Shown piece by piece: positions 26,641 through 38,598 of a stretch of DNA of 64,000 bases. Position 1 is the first letter of the stretch; each line of letters opens with the position of its first letter. The stretch comes from Echinococcus granulosus (Eukaryota > Platyhelminthes > Cestoda > Cyclophyllidea > Taeniidae), in contig NW_020170404.1 of assembly GCF_000524195.1 (NCBI RefSeq), positions 717,436 to 781,435 on the forward strand. Reading direction: 5' to 3'. The notes below the pieces were generated by a model that saw nothing but the letters and a program-made list of their open reading frames with translations, was not told the origin of the DNA and did not search any database. A program made the translations under genes and the position numbers.

Positions 26641-27825
26641 GGAAGAGAAAACGAAAGGGACACAGTGAGGCGGAATTCACAGCTGCTCCTACGTTCCTAA
26701 ATGCTATTGGTTAGCTAGGAGCTAACTGAGCATCCACGATGAATTACAACAAATCTGATATTGACCACAAGAGGCTTATGGCACACGTGCTGAGGGTAAT
26801 AAATTATTATTGCTGTGTTGCAAATACACAACACGAGTTAGGGTAACGCTTCGGTATGATACACTAAAGTCCAGATACCCAAAAGCTAGGTTAATGGCTG
26901 CTGTTTGAAAGTTGGTAATCGAATAATGAATTGGTGTAACAGCTGCCTAATTTATGCCAGACGGATCAGAGGTAGTGTATTGCATCGAAAATCAGCCCCA
27001 AGTGAGACACATATCAAAGGACTTGCAATTTGTTAAATATGTCTGTTGTGTCTTAAGTGGTGGCAAGTTTAGTCTTTTCCGATAAGCTGTGTTGACATAT
27101 GATTTTTGGTTTCCAGGATTGACCAAGTGAACTTTCTATTTACTGGATTAAAAAATTACTTACCAGACAAGCGCTAATGCAAATAATAATACTCAATCAA
27201 AGTTTATACTTCCAGCCTATTTTATTATAAAAAGTCAAGGGGTTCCCATAATATGAAACCAAGGATGGCTTGCATTAATGCTGAAAAAACGTGGAAGCAG
27301 GATTGCCAAAGCGTGTTGTAAGAAGAAATTTTTGGAAAAACAAAAAGTTGGTGACTGGGCATTATATACGCATTTCCCAGGTATTTTAGACCATAGATAC
27401 AGCTTATTTACTGTTTTTCTTTCCACCTCTACTTTACTTCCCCGGGATGAGTAGATTGGCTGGGGGAGGATATCTTTTACTTTAATAACTTTTGTGTATA
27501 TGTGTTGGTGGCATAGAGAATCAATGTGTATTTCCTCCCTGAGGAGCACTGGCGTTCGTTTATTCACAATGTTGGCTTGTGCTGCCCGCATTTCGCCTAG
27601 AAGGTGCATTCAAGCAAACACATTAAGTAGGCAAAACCTTGTAAAGAATAACAAACTTGAGAATATGAACAGAAAAATGAAAGAAGATAATTAAAGTTGG
27701 CCAATTTTTCCAAAAATTCAAACCCAAATTTAGCGGGTCAGGGTAGCTGACGGCAAATTACGTAAACTATTGTATTTTAGTAATCATGCAGCCTCCTAAG
27801 TCCTCTCTGAAGTCTTGAAGAACGT

Positions 27826-27965
27826 GATTAGTACAGCAGAAGGTATACTACTGACGTACAGAAGAGTTGAGGCTATCGACAGGACCCGGAGGTCATGCCA
27901 CTGAGCGAAGGGAAACCCCAAGGAGATTCGGGTGTCCGCGTGATCCAACAAGGAGTGGAACAAGT
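27826..27965 (+). repeat. Dispersed repeat family, copy 3
   Basis: Contains ACTGACGTACAGAAG followed by GGAGGTCATGCCACTGAG, as in the other copies, then decays. It lies in the divergent clathrin-DDX54 intergenic region. Confidence 0.65.
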
Positions 27966-28114
27966 CCCTGAGCAACAAAGTTGTTTCTTATATTATGCAC
28001 ACAGAGTAAAGCTATAGAAGTGAATAAATAGCACTGCGCAAAATGTAACAGCATACAACACAATTAAAAACAATGTAATGCGTCTTGAGTCTTTCTTCAA
28101 GGTGGAATAATTCA

Positions 28115-28279
28115 CAATACTAGTATACAAAATGCTTCACTGACGTACAGAAGGGCTAGATAACTACTGGCTTGGCCCAGTGACCTTATTGTTATGTATA
28201 ATTAAAAAGGCTGACCCTTAAGTGTCCATGGAACCCAAATGAAAAGCTAAACAAAGCATCAAAGCACTACATAATACTT
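28115..28279 (+). repeat. Dispersed repeat family, copy 4
   Basis: Contains ACTGACGTACAGAAGGGCT, then CTTAAGTGTCCATGGAACC and AAAGCTAAACAAAG. Same orientation as copy 3 and starting about 290 nt after it, so the pair could be two ends of one degraded element or independent insertions. Confidence 0.65.
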
Positions 28280-29575
28280 CTCTATTTCTAAGCGTTGAAA
28301 TGATGCTCCTCTTGGTCACCTGTCTGAGCCGAGCATCACATAGTCAGCGCTTGAGGAAAACAATCACGAAGCATCCATACTCGTTATCGAATTGCGAAAG
28401 TATAGGAAGATGTCTGACTACAACGTCACTGCCCCCTCTCGGCCATGCTACTAGGTCTACTTTGGCATTCTAATGGAGGAAGTGGGAATATGCCGGTATC
28501 ACGTACGTCCACATCAAGACGTAAGAACACTGAGCTAAATGCAGTTATTTAATAAAGGAAGTAGTTTGGAATATTTTATTTGAGTTAAGGCCTAGCGTCT
28601 GCTCCTCCTTGCAACTTTATTATAGCTTAATTGCTGCCCAGCCACGTCTAAATGGCTTTTACCAGCTAGTAGTGAGGTGAGGGACACATGGCGTGCTCAC
28701 CTAATCGACTTCTTCATACACGTATCGTAGAAAGTTCCGTAAGAAAAATTTCAGATGGTTCACGACCATGAACAGTGTAGTTTCAGCTGTCAATAGCATT
28801 CCTGTAGAATACAAAACTGGTGTGACTTCGGAGAAGGCCCATCATTTTTTATTTTTATCTATATAGTATCTCTTTGATGGGATGGTGGGTGAAGTATACA
28901 TTATTAAATCAAAGTTTGCAATCGGCATCAACACTCACTCAAAACCGTATTTAGTAGGAATCAAGCTTCGGTTCAATGCCAAACGTGGTATTCTGATTCC
29001 GAGCTTTGAAATATTAGCAAGTGAATTGTTAGCCCATAATGCACTAGCTCCTCATTTGTATTTGGTAGTGTAACTTTGCCAACACATCGTGATAATATTT
29101 AGGCAGGTAGAACGTCTCCCTAATTTGTTATGCTTACTTGGCTTTAAAAGCATTAAACTAATTAATAAGACAGTAAATGGGAGATGACGAAAGTTGTTTG
29201 ACTTTATGACAAAGTTGCCCAACTTTCAAGTTGGTGTGTCCCAATCCTTAGAATTTTGGTCACGTGGGTTCACGTGTGTTTCTTTTTCTGGTGACTTACA
29301 TACCTTATTATTGCTACTTATTGCTTGTATAGAGATAGCTGCTTTTTCGTTCTCGCAGCTAAATGGGTTGTTTTTAAAAGCATTGTCTTTGAAACCAGGC
29401 CCTTCTTGGTTTTGTTTAGAGCTCCAAATTTTTCCAGCCTAATGTGTTTTTCGTCAGAGGTCTTCTATTTAATTAGTTCAGGAGGTAATTCATTGGGCTC
29501 TATCCGCCCTCTCTTATTTTGCGCCGTTGGCACTGCTCCGAATATTGCTGACTGCAATATTACTCCCTATCTAGA

Positions 29576-32500
29576 ATGGATTCAGATACCGCAGATACCT
29601 CTGACCTCAGTACAGATCAAGTTCGCCAGCTTGTCCAAAAGGCCAATCGGAAGAACAAGAAGCGTGCTGGTGGCTTCCAGGCGATGGGCCTCAGTCAGGC
29701 CATTTTCAACGGGATCGCCCGGAAGGGTTATAAGGCCCCAACCCCGATCCAGCGGAAAGCCATTCCCGTCATCCTCTCCGGTCGTGATGTTGTTGCTATG
29801 GCACGCACCGGAAGTGGTAAAACGGCAGCGTTTCTCATTCCTTTGCTGGAAAGATTAAAGCGACACCAGGATACAGGTGCTCGGGCGCTTCTTCTAAGCC
29901 CCACGCGTGAGCTTGCTATGCAGACTCTTGCTTTCACAAAGGATGTATGTTTTTATTACTTTGTTTTGAAAGGGTATTTCATTAGTTTTGGCCATCAATA
30001 CTTATAAGGTACACGCTTAATTGTCTACTTGTCAACGTTATTGCGTTCTGATTAATTAACATGTGGGAATGCAACATTTTGTACTTGGATAGTACTTACA
30101 TGCAACAAAATCATTGAATGTGTTCTAGCTTTCTGTTCAAAATAATGAACACAACCTTATTTTTCATTTAAGATCGGACGATTTACAAATCTCGTTGCTG
30201 CAGTAATCGTTGGGGGCGATAAGTATGTTTGCCAATTTTCTAATTCATAACTTATTCAGAATGGATGACCAATTCATGGCAATTCACCAAAATCCCGATA
30301 TGTAAGCTGCTTAATTTTGCTAGGTAACAATGATTCCGTAGAATAATCGCCACACCTGGTCGTTTACTGCATGTCATAATGGAAATGGACCTCACTCTCA
30401 AGTCCGTTGACTACGTTGTATTTGACGAAGGTGATAGGTGAGTTTATGATAATCCGCTGGAAGTCCTTAAACAAAAAATTAATACAACCTGATGTGCTTC
30501 TTTTTTTTATAGACTGTTTGAGTTGGGTTTCGCCGATCAGTTGAGGGAAACCCTTCACAGGCTGCCAACCAAACGTCAAACTCTCATCTTCTCAGCCACT
30601 CTTCCGGGTAGTCTGTTGGAGTTCGCTCAGGCTAGTCTCACAGAGCCAGCACTCATCCGACTGGATGTGGACACAAAACTGAGCAGTCAGCTCAAAATGG
30701 CTTTCATCACCTGTCTTCCGTTCGAAAAGGAGGCTCTTGTCATCCACCTCCTCCAGACCATCATTCCGGAAAAGGAGAAGGTTGTAATATTCTTCTCTAC
30801 AAAACACCATGTCGACTACATGGAATTGGTAATCGTCGCCTCTTCTTTCCTTGCTATCGCTTCTTCTGAGCAAGTGATTAATTTACTGCCTGACAAAAAG
30901 GTTTTCAAAGAGATTGGAATTGATTGCACAGTGGTGCACTCGGGTTTGGATCCGGTGGCTCGCAACATGGCTGTGAGTAGTTTTCGTCATGGTCGGGTGA
31001 GGTGTCTTCTCGTAACGGATCTCGCTGCTCGTGGAATTGATGTTCCTTTGCTCGACAACGTCATCAATTTCCACTTTCCTGCTCAAGCAAAACTCTTTGT
31101 TCACCGTGTCGGTATGTTGTGCTGTGTTCAACTAAGGTCCTTGATACCTAAATGTTGGATGGATCGAACCTACTTTTTAACAAACGTAATGAGGTGGGTG
31201 TGTGGTTGTTCTGTAGCAACTCACTGGTAAAATGGCAAGTTGACATCACAAACATCACAAATGCATGTCTTTTTTTCGCCCCTATTTCGCGGAACAAATG
31301 GCGTCCGTGAATCAAATTTTACTTACTTAGGTGATTATCAGAATGGTACACCATATTCCTACCCGTATTGTGCGGTTTTTGAGAACTTAGGACTGATTCG
31401 TGAAGCGCATTTAATTGGTTTGATAGCTTCTGACTGTTACTGAAGCGCTTGGGATGTTAGACCAACAATGTTTTTTTCTGGGACTTAAATTTAGCTATTA
31501 ATGTTAGTTCGGCCAACGACTGTAAACGTTGAAGACGGCTGCCTTATTGACAGTGCTGTTGATGCTCTCAGCTAAAGCCTGTGCCCTTGTGCGCCCACTT
31601 GAGAGGCTTTTGCACTGAATTTGATATTTTTATAGTGCTGCTAGCTAGTGACACAGTGATGAAGGATGAATAAGTGCCCTTAAGTAATAACGAGGACCTA
31701 ATTGATGAAACTGAAAATTAGTGTCAAACGCTGAGGACAATAGTTGGTGAAGGACTTGATGATCGCGACACGAAATCTTGAATTAGGTAGCTAATATATG
31801 TGAATGAAGCATCCAGCTGCGCAAGTTACACGGGCATCGAGAAAACAATGTTAATGCGCGATTGTTAATAAAAGGAAACTTAAGTGGACAAGAATCTGTC
31901 TTTATCTGGAAAGTTATTGTATGTATTACTCGAGTGGATTTGATTCAATAGAGCTATAGTTTACTTAGCATGTTTTCTTAAATTGGCCTGAGCCCACTGT
32001 AAAAAAGGTAAAGCGGCCTGCAGTAAAGGCCGCTTCAATTTGGTAGGAACTATGGTGGAGAATGAGAAGTTTGCCGTCAGCGAAAGTTTCCTTCTTGAAA
32101 AAAACGACGACAAAGGGCTGGAGATTTAGTCGAAACTATTAAAAAAGTCAACTTTAGTTTTCTAGGTAAAAAATCCACTAAAGCATTCCCCATTTCCCCT
32201 GATAGCAGAGAAAGAGGCTTATTTGCCTTTGCACATAGGTGGGATGTGGGCGTATAAGTACGTCTACCCATTGTTGAAAAAAGTTCGTAGAAGTAGAACG
32301 ACATTATATATTCGTACTGGTTTGGACGTGGACTATAAGTTGTAATGCATGCCTTGCAGGTCGAGTGGCACGCGCCGGCCGTTCAGGGATGGCCATCTCC
32401 CTGGTGGACTCTGATGAACTCCCCTATTTGATGGACCTCTTCGTCTTTCTGGGCAGGGAGGTGATCACCTCCCATGCCGCCAATTCCGTACAGCAGACTG

Positions 32501-35500
32501 ACTCTCCCGACTGGCCAAACGAGCTGCTCGGTTCCTGTCCCCGAGATCTCATCGTTGTCGGTGTGGAGAATGTTACTAAACGGGAGGGGGAGAACGCTTC
32601 TCTGGTGGGTTGAAGGTCTCAGCTACTTATCAAATGGTCATTTATGCCCAAAGAGGCGTATCTTCTCCATTGTGGCAGCATTTTTGATGCCTGAAAGGCA
32701 TTTGTTTAGACCTAGGCATTTCCTGGAATATTTAATTTTGTCAATAGATGAGTAAAATATCCTTTTAGATAGTAATAACTTGGGTTGCGTAACGTTTTAT
32801 CTATATACTTCAAACTCCTTCATGGAAATGAGACTCCTTTAGTTGCCGTTTTTACACAGTGAAGGTGTCCTTTCTAATTTCTATATTACATGGACTCAGT
32901 CATCCCCCCTCTCTGTGTGCGAAACGCCAAACGTGCCTCTGTTGGTTCTCAAGTCTCTTTAATTTCTCAATACGTCAGACCAATGAATACCGTTATCAAA
33001 CGGTCGTTACATTTTGGCAGCTTTAAGGTTTGGATAGTTTGAGGAAGTTGTTTTATCAGCGAGGTGCAGAGAAAAAGAGCAAAGGAACTGTCTCTGAAAG
33101 AAATTTTTACATTCACATTTTCAGTGTTTCTAGATCTTCCTCATTGTTCATGGCCCGTAGTAGACTGGTTTAAATCGTCCTTTGTGCTTTCTCTAACACG
33201 AAGACAGCTCTTCTTCCTTCCGTCACCGCTATAAACCATCTACGAAATGCTAAATGGAAAATAAATAGTTTTGCATCCCAAGTAAGACAGTGGCTCTTAC
33301 AACACTTTTTTCGTTCTAAGGCTAGAATCACTTGAAGCAATCACTTTTGTCAGAGAAGTAAAGGGAGTTTAAATGGACTTAAAAATGGACGCTTTTAGTG
33401 TCTGTGTGCCTGGATCCTCTTCAAAAATCATTACACGGTGGAGATTCTAAGTATCATTCACTTCCTCCCAGACGGAAGTATGGCTATCCACTTCCTTAAG
33501 AAACTACAGCTTCACAAGATTTACCAAGTCGTTAAGTTGGTTTTGTTAACGAATTTCACGCCCGTGTGTTTAGGCTTCCGCTGCAGCAGTGTGCAAACGA
33601 GCCCTGAAGAAGTATATGGCGACCCGACCGAAGGCCAGTGCGGAGTCCGTGCGTCGGGCGAAGGATTTGCGGCTGCACATTGCCACTCTTACTCCACATC
33701 CCATCTTTGGTGAGCTGGTCGAGCAGGCTACCCTTTTTCTCCATAAGAGTTTGCTTCCATCATTTTTCTCGCGTTCTCAGCTAGTTCTGTTCAAGATTCT
33801 GAACTTACTTTTGTTTCGGCTCATTTATATCTTTGTCAGAGTAGGCTACGAAAGTGAATGACTGCAGGCACTTACGGTTTGTTGATGCATTTGCTAGTGG
33901 AATATTCGTAAGAAAGCACTCTGTGCTTATGGTTTTCAGCTATGTACGTCTTCAAAAGCTTATGCATCGGAATCCCTTCGCCGTCATTCCGATTTGACCA
34001 CTTGCTTATGAACAAAAGGTAGTGGATTAGTCCAGAGAGTTGGATTATTCACAGTTGTTCATCGTAGGTGTTCAAAATAGGTGTTTAAAAATTTACGTCT
34101 GGATTAAATGAATCGGGAGAGCGAAGAATGTTATTTGTTGTCTGGCTAGCAGGATGACATTACAGAAGACCATGGATGGGGCCTTTGGGATTTGAAGTAG
34201 TCGTCATGACAATCCGGGGATCTTGCTGCAGCGGCCTGAGGCAATCTAATAGTTTGCATCTTTTATGCTTTTGACATCTGTTATTGATAGGTAATAACAG
34301 CGTTGGTACAAGCATTACCATTCATCCTATTTCTTTTTCCTCATTCACTCCAGCTACCCAACTAGCCAACGTTGACACACAAAAGGAGGCAATTTTGGAG
34401 ATACTTCGTAATCGAAAATTACCTGTACGTTGTTATGAACTCTTGATTCGAATTTCCACCAGATGTCTATTTCAGTAATCATTGTTAATCACCGTCATGT
34501 TTTGAAATTTAAAAAAGCCTCAATTTGCGTCTTTCGCTTCAAATTTATAGTGCCTTGAGATTAGGCTGACCAATTCGAGGTGGAGGCTGGCTATTGAGAA
34601 AATAAGGATAGTAAATGTTCGATAAGACGCAGCAAATTAGATTGTAGCCTTGAGCTATTTTATCTGCGACGCTTCTCTTTTTCAGACAATTTTTGAGGCA
34701 CTGGGCAAGAGCGCCAACCCAGAAGCCTTCAAGATGATGCAAAAGAAACGAGACATCCACGATGGCCTCATCTCCAGGACGGCCGCCGAGACAGAGGCCA
34801 AGAAGGCGAGGCTGTGTCTCGAGGAGGCAGAAAAACTGGCCAAAGCAAAAGCCTCGCAGCAAACTCGAGCCGCCGCCAATGTGCGTTGCTCCACCTTTGC
34901 CTTATATTCCCTCTACATCCGGTCGCATTTGTGCGTAAATTTGGCCAAGTGAAATTGCGATTCTGCAATCTAACTGATTTCCTTGATGAGTTACGGAGTA
35001 ATTTTTTCATCTGTTTGCAACGTGAGGAGCCAAGTTCAACATTTATTCGTTTGCTATAGAAGAGGAATTTTTTTCCTAGGGACAACCTCTTTTCGCTACC
35101 TTACTAATCACGATGCAGCATAAATTCGGAAAAAAAGTTGTAAATTTTGCATGGATTTTTTGCTGTTATTTTCCGAAGGGTCTAGAATTTCTATGGCATT
35201 ACGTCCATTGCTGAATTTTCCACTATTTTTAATGATAACTCACTCTGATGTATTGAGATATTGAATTTAAGTATTACGTACCCCATTCACGGTATCTTCG
35301 GAGGATTAGGTGACATCATGCATCTTCCACTTCCCCCATCAATCATGAGGCAGAGATAATGAAAAATCTGGAACAGGAATTTGGGATAGCTTTGAGAGAG
35401 CTACAGATTGGGTAATACGGAGATTTGTTAATTTTTCATCTCCCAAAAGGCAAGAATGAAGGCGTTCATTAATAGATTTCGCTCAACACGAGGAGTCATT

Positions 35501-37436
35501 TGATTTCAACGCTACCAGTCACCTCGAAGATTTCGACAGGCCGAACATCACCACCCCCCTTGGGTGGAATGTACTTAAGAATTCACTTGGATAATGGAAA
35601 GCTGGGTGCGATCCACCTTGAATGCGTTTGTACTGCAAAATATTTTTTTGCTTGAGAGCAAGGATCATTCAATTCAATGTGATAATCTGAGAAAGTTTCT
35701 TCTTTTATCCTCTTTTGCTACTTAAATATCTATTCGTTTTACTCTCAGCTGCCTGTGTTTCAGCACTTTTAGCAGAAACACTGTAAAAAGGCTCGCCATT
35801 TGAGAACTTAGGCAGTCATAAAATTTGCGCCATCAGACAGTCGGACCATATCTCAACGTATTTATTAGGCATCTGAACGGACTATTATACAGCGGTCATC
35901 TTACAGACCGTGGCTTGACAGGGACGCGAGTGTCCAATCAGGCCCATAACATTATCTTCATCACATATCTTTTTCCTGCCTTTTTGTAGGGTGAAATAGC
36001 GCCACCAGAAGGAAGTACTTACTTCGTACCGATAGCACGAGCAGATGAAGCAACGGAGCGGGGACTGAGTATGTCCGCCGCCGCTCTTGATGTTGGTGTT
36101 AGCAACTTTGCCATCTCTGCCGAGGCCGCTCGTCTCGACGTCCAGGGAGACGAGGTTGGTATCTCCTATGGGTGCGTAGTCTCTTCCTTCTCTCCCCTCT
36201 TCCTCAAACCATCCCCCATCTGCTCCTTCATTAGGCTTTTAAAAATCCTCTGCCACGATTAGTGACCCAAACTTCTAGCAGTAGATAGGATTTTACTGGG
36301 GTCAGTGCCTAAGTTATCTCTGAAGACGTTATTAGAGTACACGGATCAGGAAGTGGCTTTACTATAAGTACGTAGAAGGGCTGGGAGGCCAGTGGTATGG
36401 GTGGTATTATTTTCATGTCACCGACGTGTGAACCAAATCACAAGAAACTGCAAAAGCCTACATGGAGTATGAGTTCGATTTTTGATGGGGCACCATAACG
36501 ATGTTTTGTCTCTGGCACTATCAAACGAGGTAATATTAACAGCATCTGTTTCAAAAACTTTGTTGGTATATCAGACGTCCAGCAGGCTCGAAAAAGGTGC
36601 TGCAAGTTTGGGATCGCAAGAGGAAGCGTTTCGTCAATCCGGAAGTCGCTACTGGCAAAGCCAACGTGGCGCGCATCAAAACGGAAAGTGGTGCCACCAT
36701 TCCTGCCTCCTATAAGACCGACAAGTAAGTCACTCACCTCCCTCTCCAGTCTATATTTCATGAAATATCTATTGTTGGAATTTCATTTGCAGATACAAGA
36801 TGTGGCTAAAGAAGAGCAAGGTGGATACGGAGAATTTGGGGGATCAGACACAATTGGGTGGTAGTGACGAGGCAACAAAAAAGATGTCAAAGAAGGCGAA
36901 GGCAGAACCGAGTAAACCGAAGGAGCAGTTCACTAGTTTCTTTAACGCCCGCTACGGGAGCGTGGTAGAGTTTATGGACCTGGAAGGTGATGAGAATGTG
37001 GATGGAAAATTCTTCAACCGACGCTCTGGCACGCAGTGGTCGAAGAGGAACAAAAAGGTTCAAAATGGTGACGAGACCAATAACACTGATACCCAAGACG
37101 GTAGTGGAGGTGGATTTAAGGTTGTGGGTACTATGTCTCGATGTAAGTCATTTATTTCCACCTCAAATGTCCTACTAAGGAGCTCTAACTTTTAAACTTC
37201 CTTCGATTATTTGGATTTTAGTTCATCGGAGCCTACAAAACGCTAATAAGAGAAAGACTCTGGAGGAGAACAAGGGAATAAAGCAAGCGAAGGGGAGTCG
37301 GACCTTTGGCCAGATGCGGAAACCTGAACAAATTCTCAAGCAGCGGCGTCGAAAGGAAAGGCAAAATCAATTCAGGCTGAAGAATAAGGCTAAGAAGGGT
37401 GGTAGTGGAAAGGGCAAGAAGAAACACAGGCGCTAG
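29576..37436 (+). CDS. DDX54: DEAD-box ATP-dependent RNA helicase, DDX54/Dbp10 family, 14 exons
   Basis: Nucleolar RNA helicase of the DDX54/Dbp10 family (60S ribosome biogenesis by family knowledge). Exons: 29576-29944, 30173-30222, 30260-30301, 30342-30437, 30513-30828, 30901-31111, 32360-32604, 33574-33709, 34354-34424, 34686-34880, 35990-36171, 36575-36724, 36793-37142, 37222-37436; 875 residues (human about 880). Motifs: Q-motif about 34-59; Walker A ARTGSGKT 76-83; PTREL 109-113; TPGR 158-161; motif II DEGD 182-185 (normally DEAD); SAT 213-215; TDLAARGID 330-338; [13 protein letters not shown] 359-371. The DBP10CT-type region (ERGLS..., WDRKRKRFV) and a strongly basic tail confirm the subfamily. 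Start: the first ATG after an in-frame TGA at 29549, giving an N-terminus about 80 residues shorter than human. Intron 5 (30829-30900) is 3n and stop-free; it was removed because the protein then matches family length exactly. Exons 8-10 are the least conserved and their edges least certain. Confidence 0.94.
30829..30900 (+). other. Stop-free 72-nt intron 5 of DDX54 (inferred)
   Basis: GT...AG segment of 24 codons with no stop, between YMEL and VFKEIGIDC. Removing it gives 18 residues from the Tyr to the VVHS serine, the same as human DDX54. Keeping it inserts 24 residues with no family counterpart. The acceptor tract is weak (ends gacaaaaag). Confidence 0.7.
32011..32035 (+). repeat. Perfect 9-bp hairpin in DDX54 intron 6
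   Basis: AAGCGGCCT and its exact reverse complement AGGCCGCTT are separated by a 7-nt loop. The hairpin lies inside the 1248-nt intron 31112-32359, in otherwise AT-rich sequence. No known RNA class was recognised. Confidence 0.6.
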
Positions 37437-37779
37437 AGTTTTCCGCGTGTGTATGTACATATCATGGAAGCACTTCTAAACTGAATATTGTAAAGTGTAC
37501 TTATTGAGTTGACACGTTTCGAGTTAGAACTGTGGGCAAAGATGAGTTACGTTAAGTGATAGTCTTGTAATCATCATTACATTTCTTTGTTCACCAATTT
37601 GAAATACGGGCCTGATTTTTGCTTAGCCTTTCGAGGCGATTTCCTCTAGTTGTTACTATCCCTTGAAGTTGTTGAATCTAACTCTTTTTCGCGCAAGTAG
37701 TTTTCTTGTACAGACGAATTTCGAAGTACCAAAAATTGGTTTTCAATAGCGGGACTTTTTTTAGCAAAGAGCAAGTTGT

Positions 37780-37785
37780 ATTAAA
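37780..37785 (+). promoter_or_regulatory. Candidate poly(A) signal for DDX54 (ATTAAA)
   Basis: ATTAAA about 345 nt past the DDX54 stop in the convergent intergenic region. Weak evidence; no canonical AATAAA was noted nearer. Confidence 0.2.
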
Positions 37786-38537
37786 CACTTCAATGTGCTT
37801 ATGTTAATGTACCATTTAAGCCATCCACAGGGGTATAGTAAAGCACAGGCTTAAAGTAGCTGTTTTCGAAGGGCGTAAAGGTTTGGCGGCTACCAGTCGA
37901 GGTGTCTTGGGCAAGGCTTATTAGCAAAAGCGAATTGTTGTAGGAGGTTATTTTCGGAACTTTTTGAAGAATACTGTGTAGACAACTGGAACCCTTAATT
38001 CATATTGCACGACAAAGCTTTAGGGGCACTTTTTCTGGAGGATGGAATTTCGTCCCCTAGAAAGTTCGTTTTCAGCGTCACGTAAATGTGACCACGATTT
38101 AACCAAACACGCCTGTCACATAAATGTAGTACCTTTAGTTGAAGGGAAATGAATTAGGCCGGATAAAAATAAAGTGGACAGATGGCGCAGGCTTGGAAGA
38201 ATGGGGTGTTTGGTTTGTAATAGGCAATTTTCCCCGAGGCTCGAAAATGAAGGTTATTTGATAATAGAAATGGAGACAGCTCAAATAGATGGTGGGTAGC
38301 GAGAATGAACATAAGTGATGTATGAATGTATATTTTAGGTATTTAAACTAAAACTACGTTTAAAATGGAACCATTCGGTTTGTTCCCTGTTCGAACTTGA
38401 TGCAACCTGTTCCGCTAGCGTCCTGGAGACAAGCAAATATTAGTTAAGGCATTCCAAGAAAACAGTTTCTAGTTTATAATGCGATTAAATGGAGCAGAAT
38501 AGACTGTCTTTTATAAGCATTGTAAGTATGTGTAAGC

Positions 38538-38543
38538 TTTATT
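38538..38543 (-). promoter_or_regulatory. Candidate poly(A) signal for vasohibin (AATAAA)
   Basis: Canonical AATAAA on the minus strand, 56 nt past the modelled stop codon. The position fits cleavage shortly downstream and supports the modelled 3' end. Confidence 0.5.
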
Positions 38544-38598
38544 ACCTTTCGCATCATATACTTCAAAACAGCCTACCGTATGGTGCATTTGCTTTCGA

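Larger units (their letters stand above)
26614..29575. other. Divergent intergenic region, clathrin / DDX54
   Basis: About 3 kb between the two divergent start codons; both promoters should lie here. No TATA or other core element could be assigned. It holds two repeat copies (27.8 and 28.1 kb) and an unsupported 124-codon minus-strand frame (27235-27609). TTAGTTCAG at 29473-29481 is a possible acceptor ahead of DDX54. Confidence 0.6.
37437..38598. other. Convergent intergenic region, DDX54 / vasohibin
   Basis: About 1.2 kb between the two stop codons. It contains the 3'UTRs and candidate poly(A) hexamers of both genes. Nothing else was recognised. Confidence 0.7.

Noticed and set aside
27235..27609. 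124-codon minus-strand frame upstream of clathrin
   Set aside because: No recognisable domain and no clear splice link to clathrin; could be chance.
29325..29858. 177-codon plus-strand open frame overlapping the DDX54 start
   Set aside because: It overlaps DDX54 exon 1 in another frame; the helicase frame carries all conserved motifs, so this one is a shadow.
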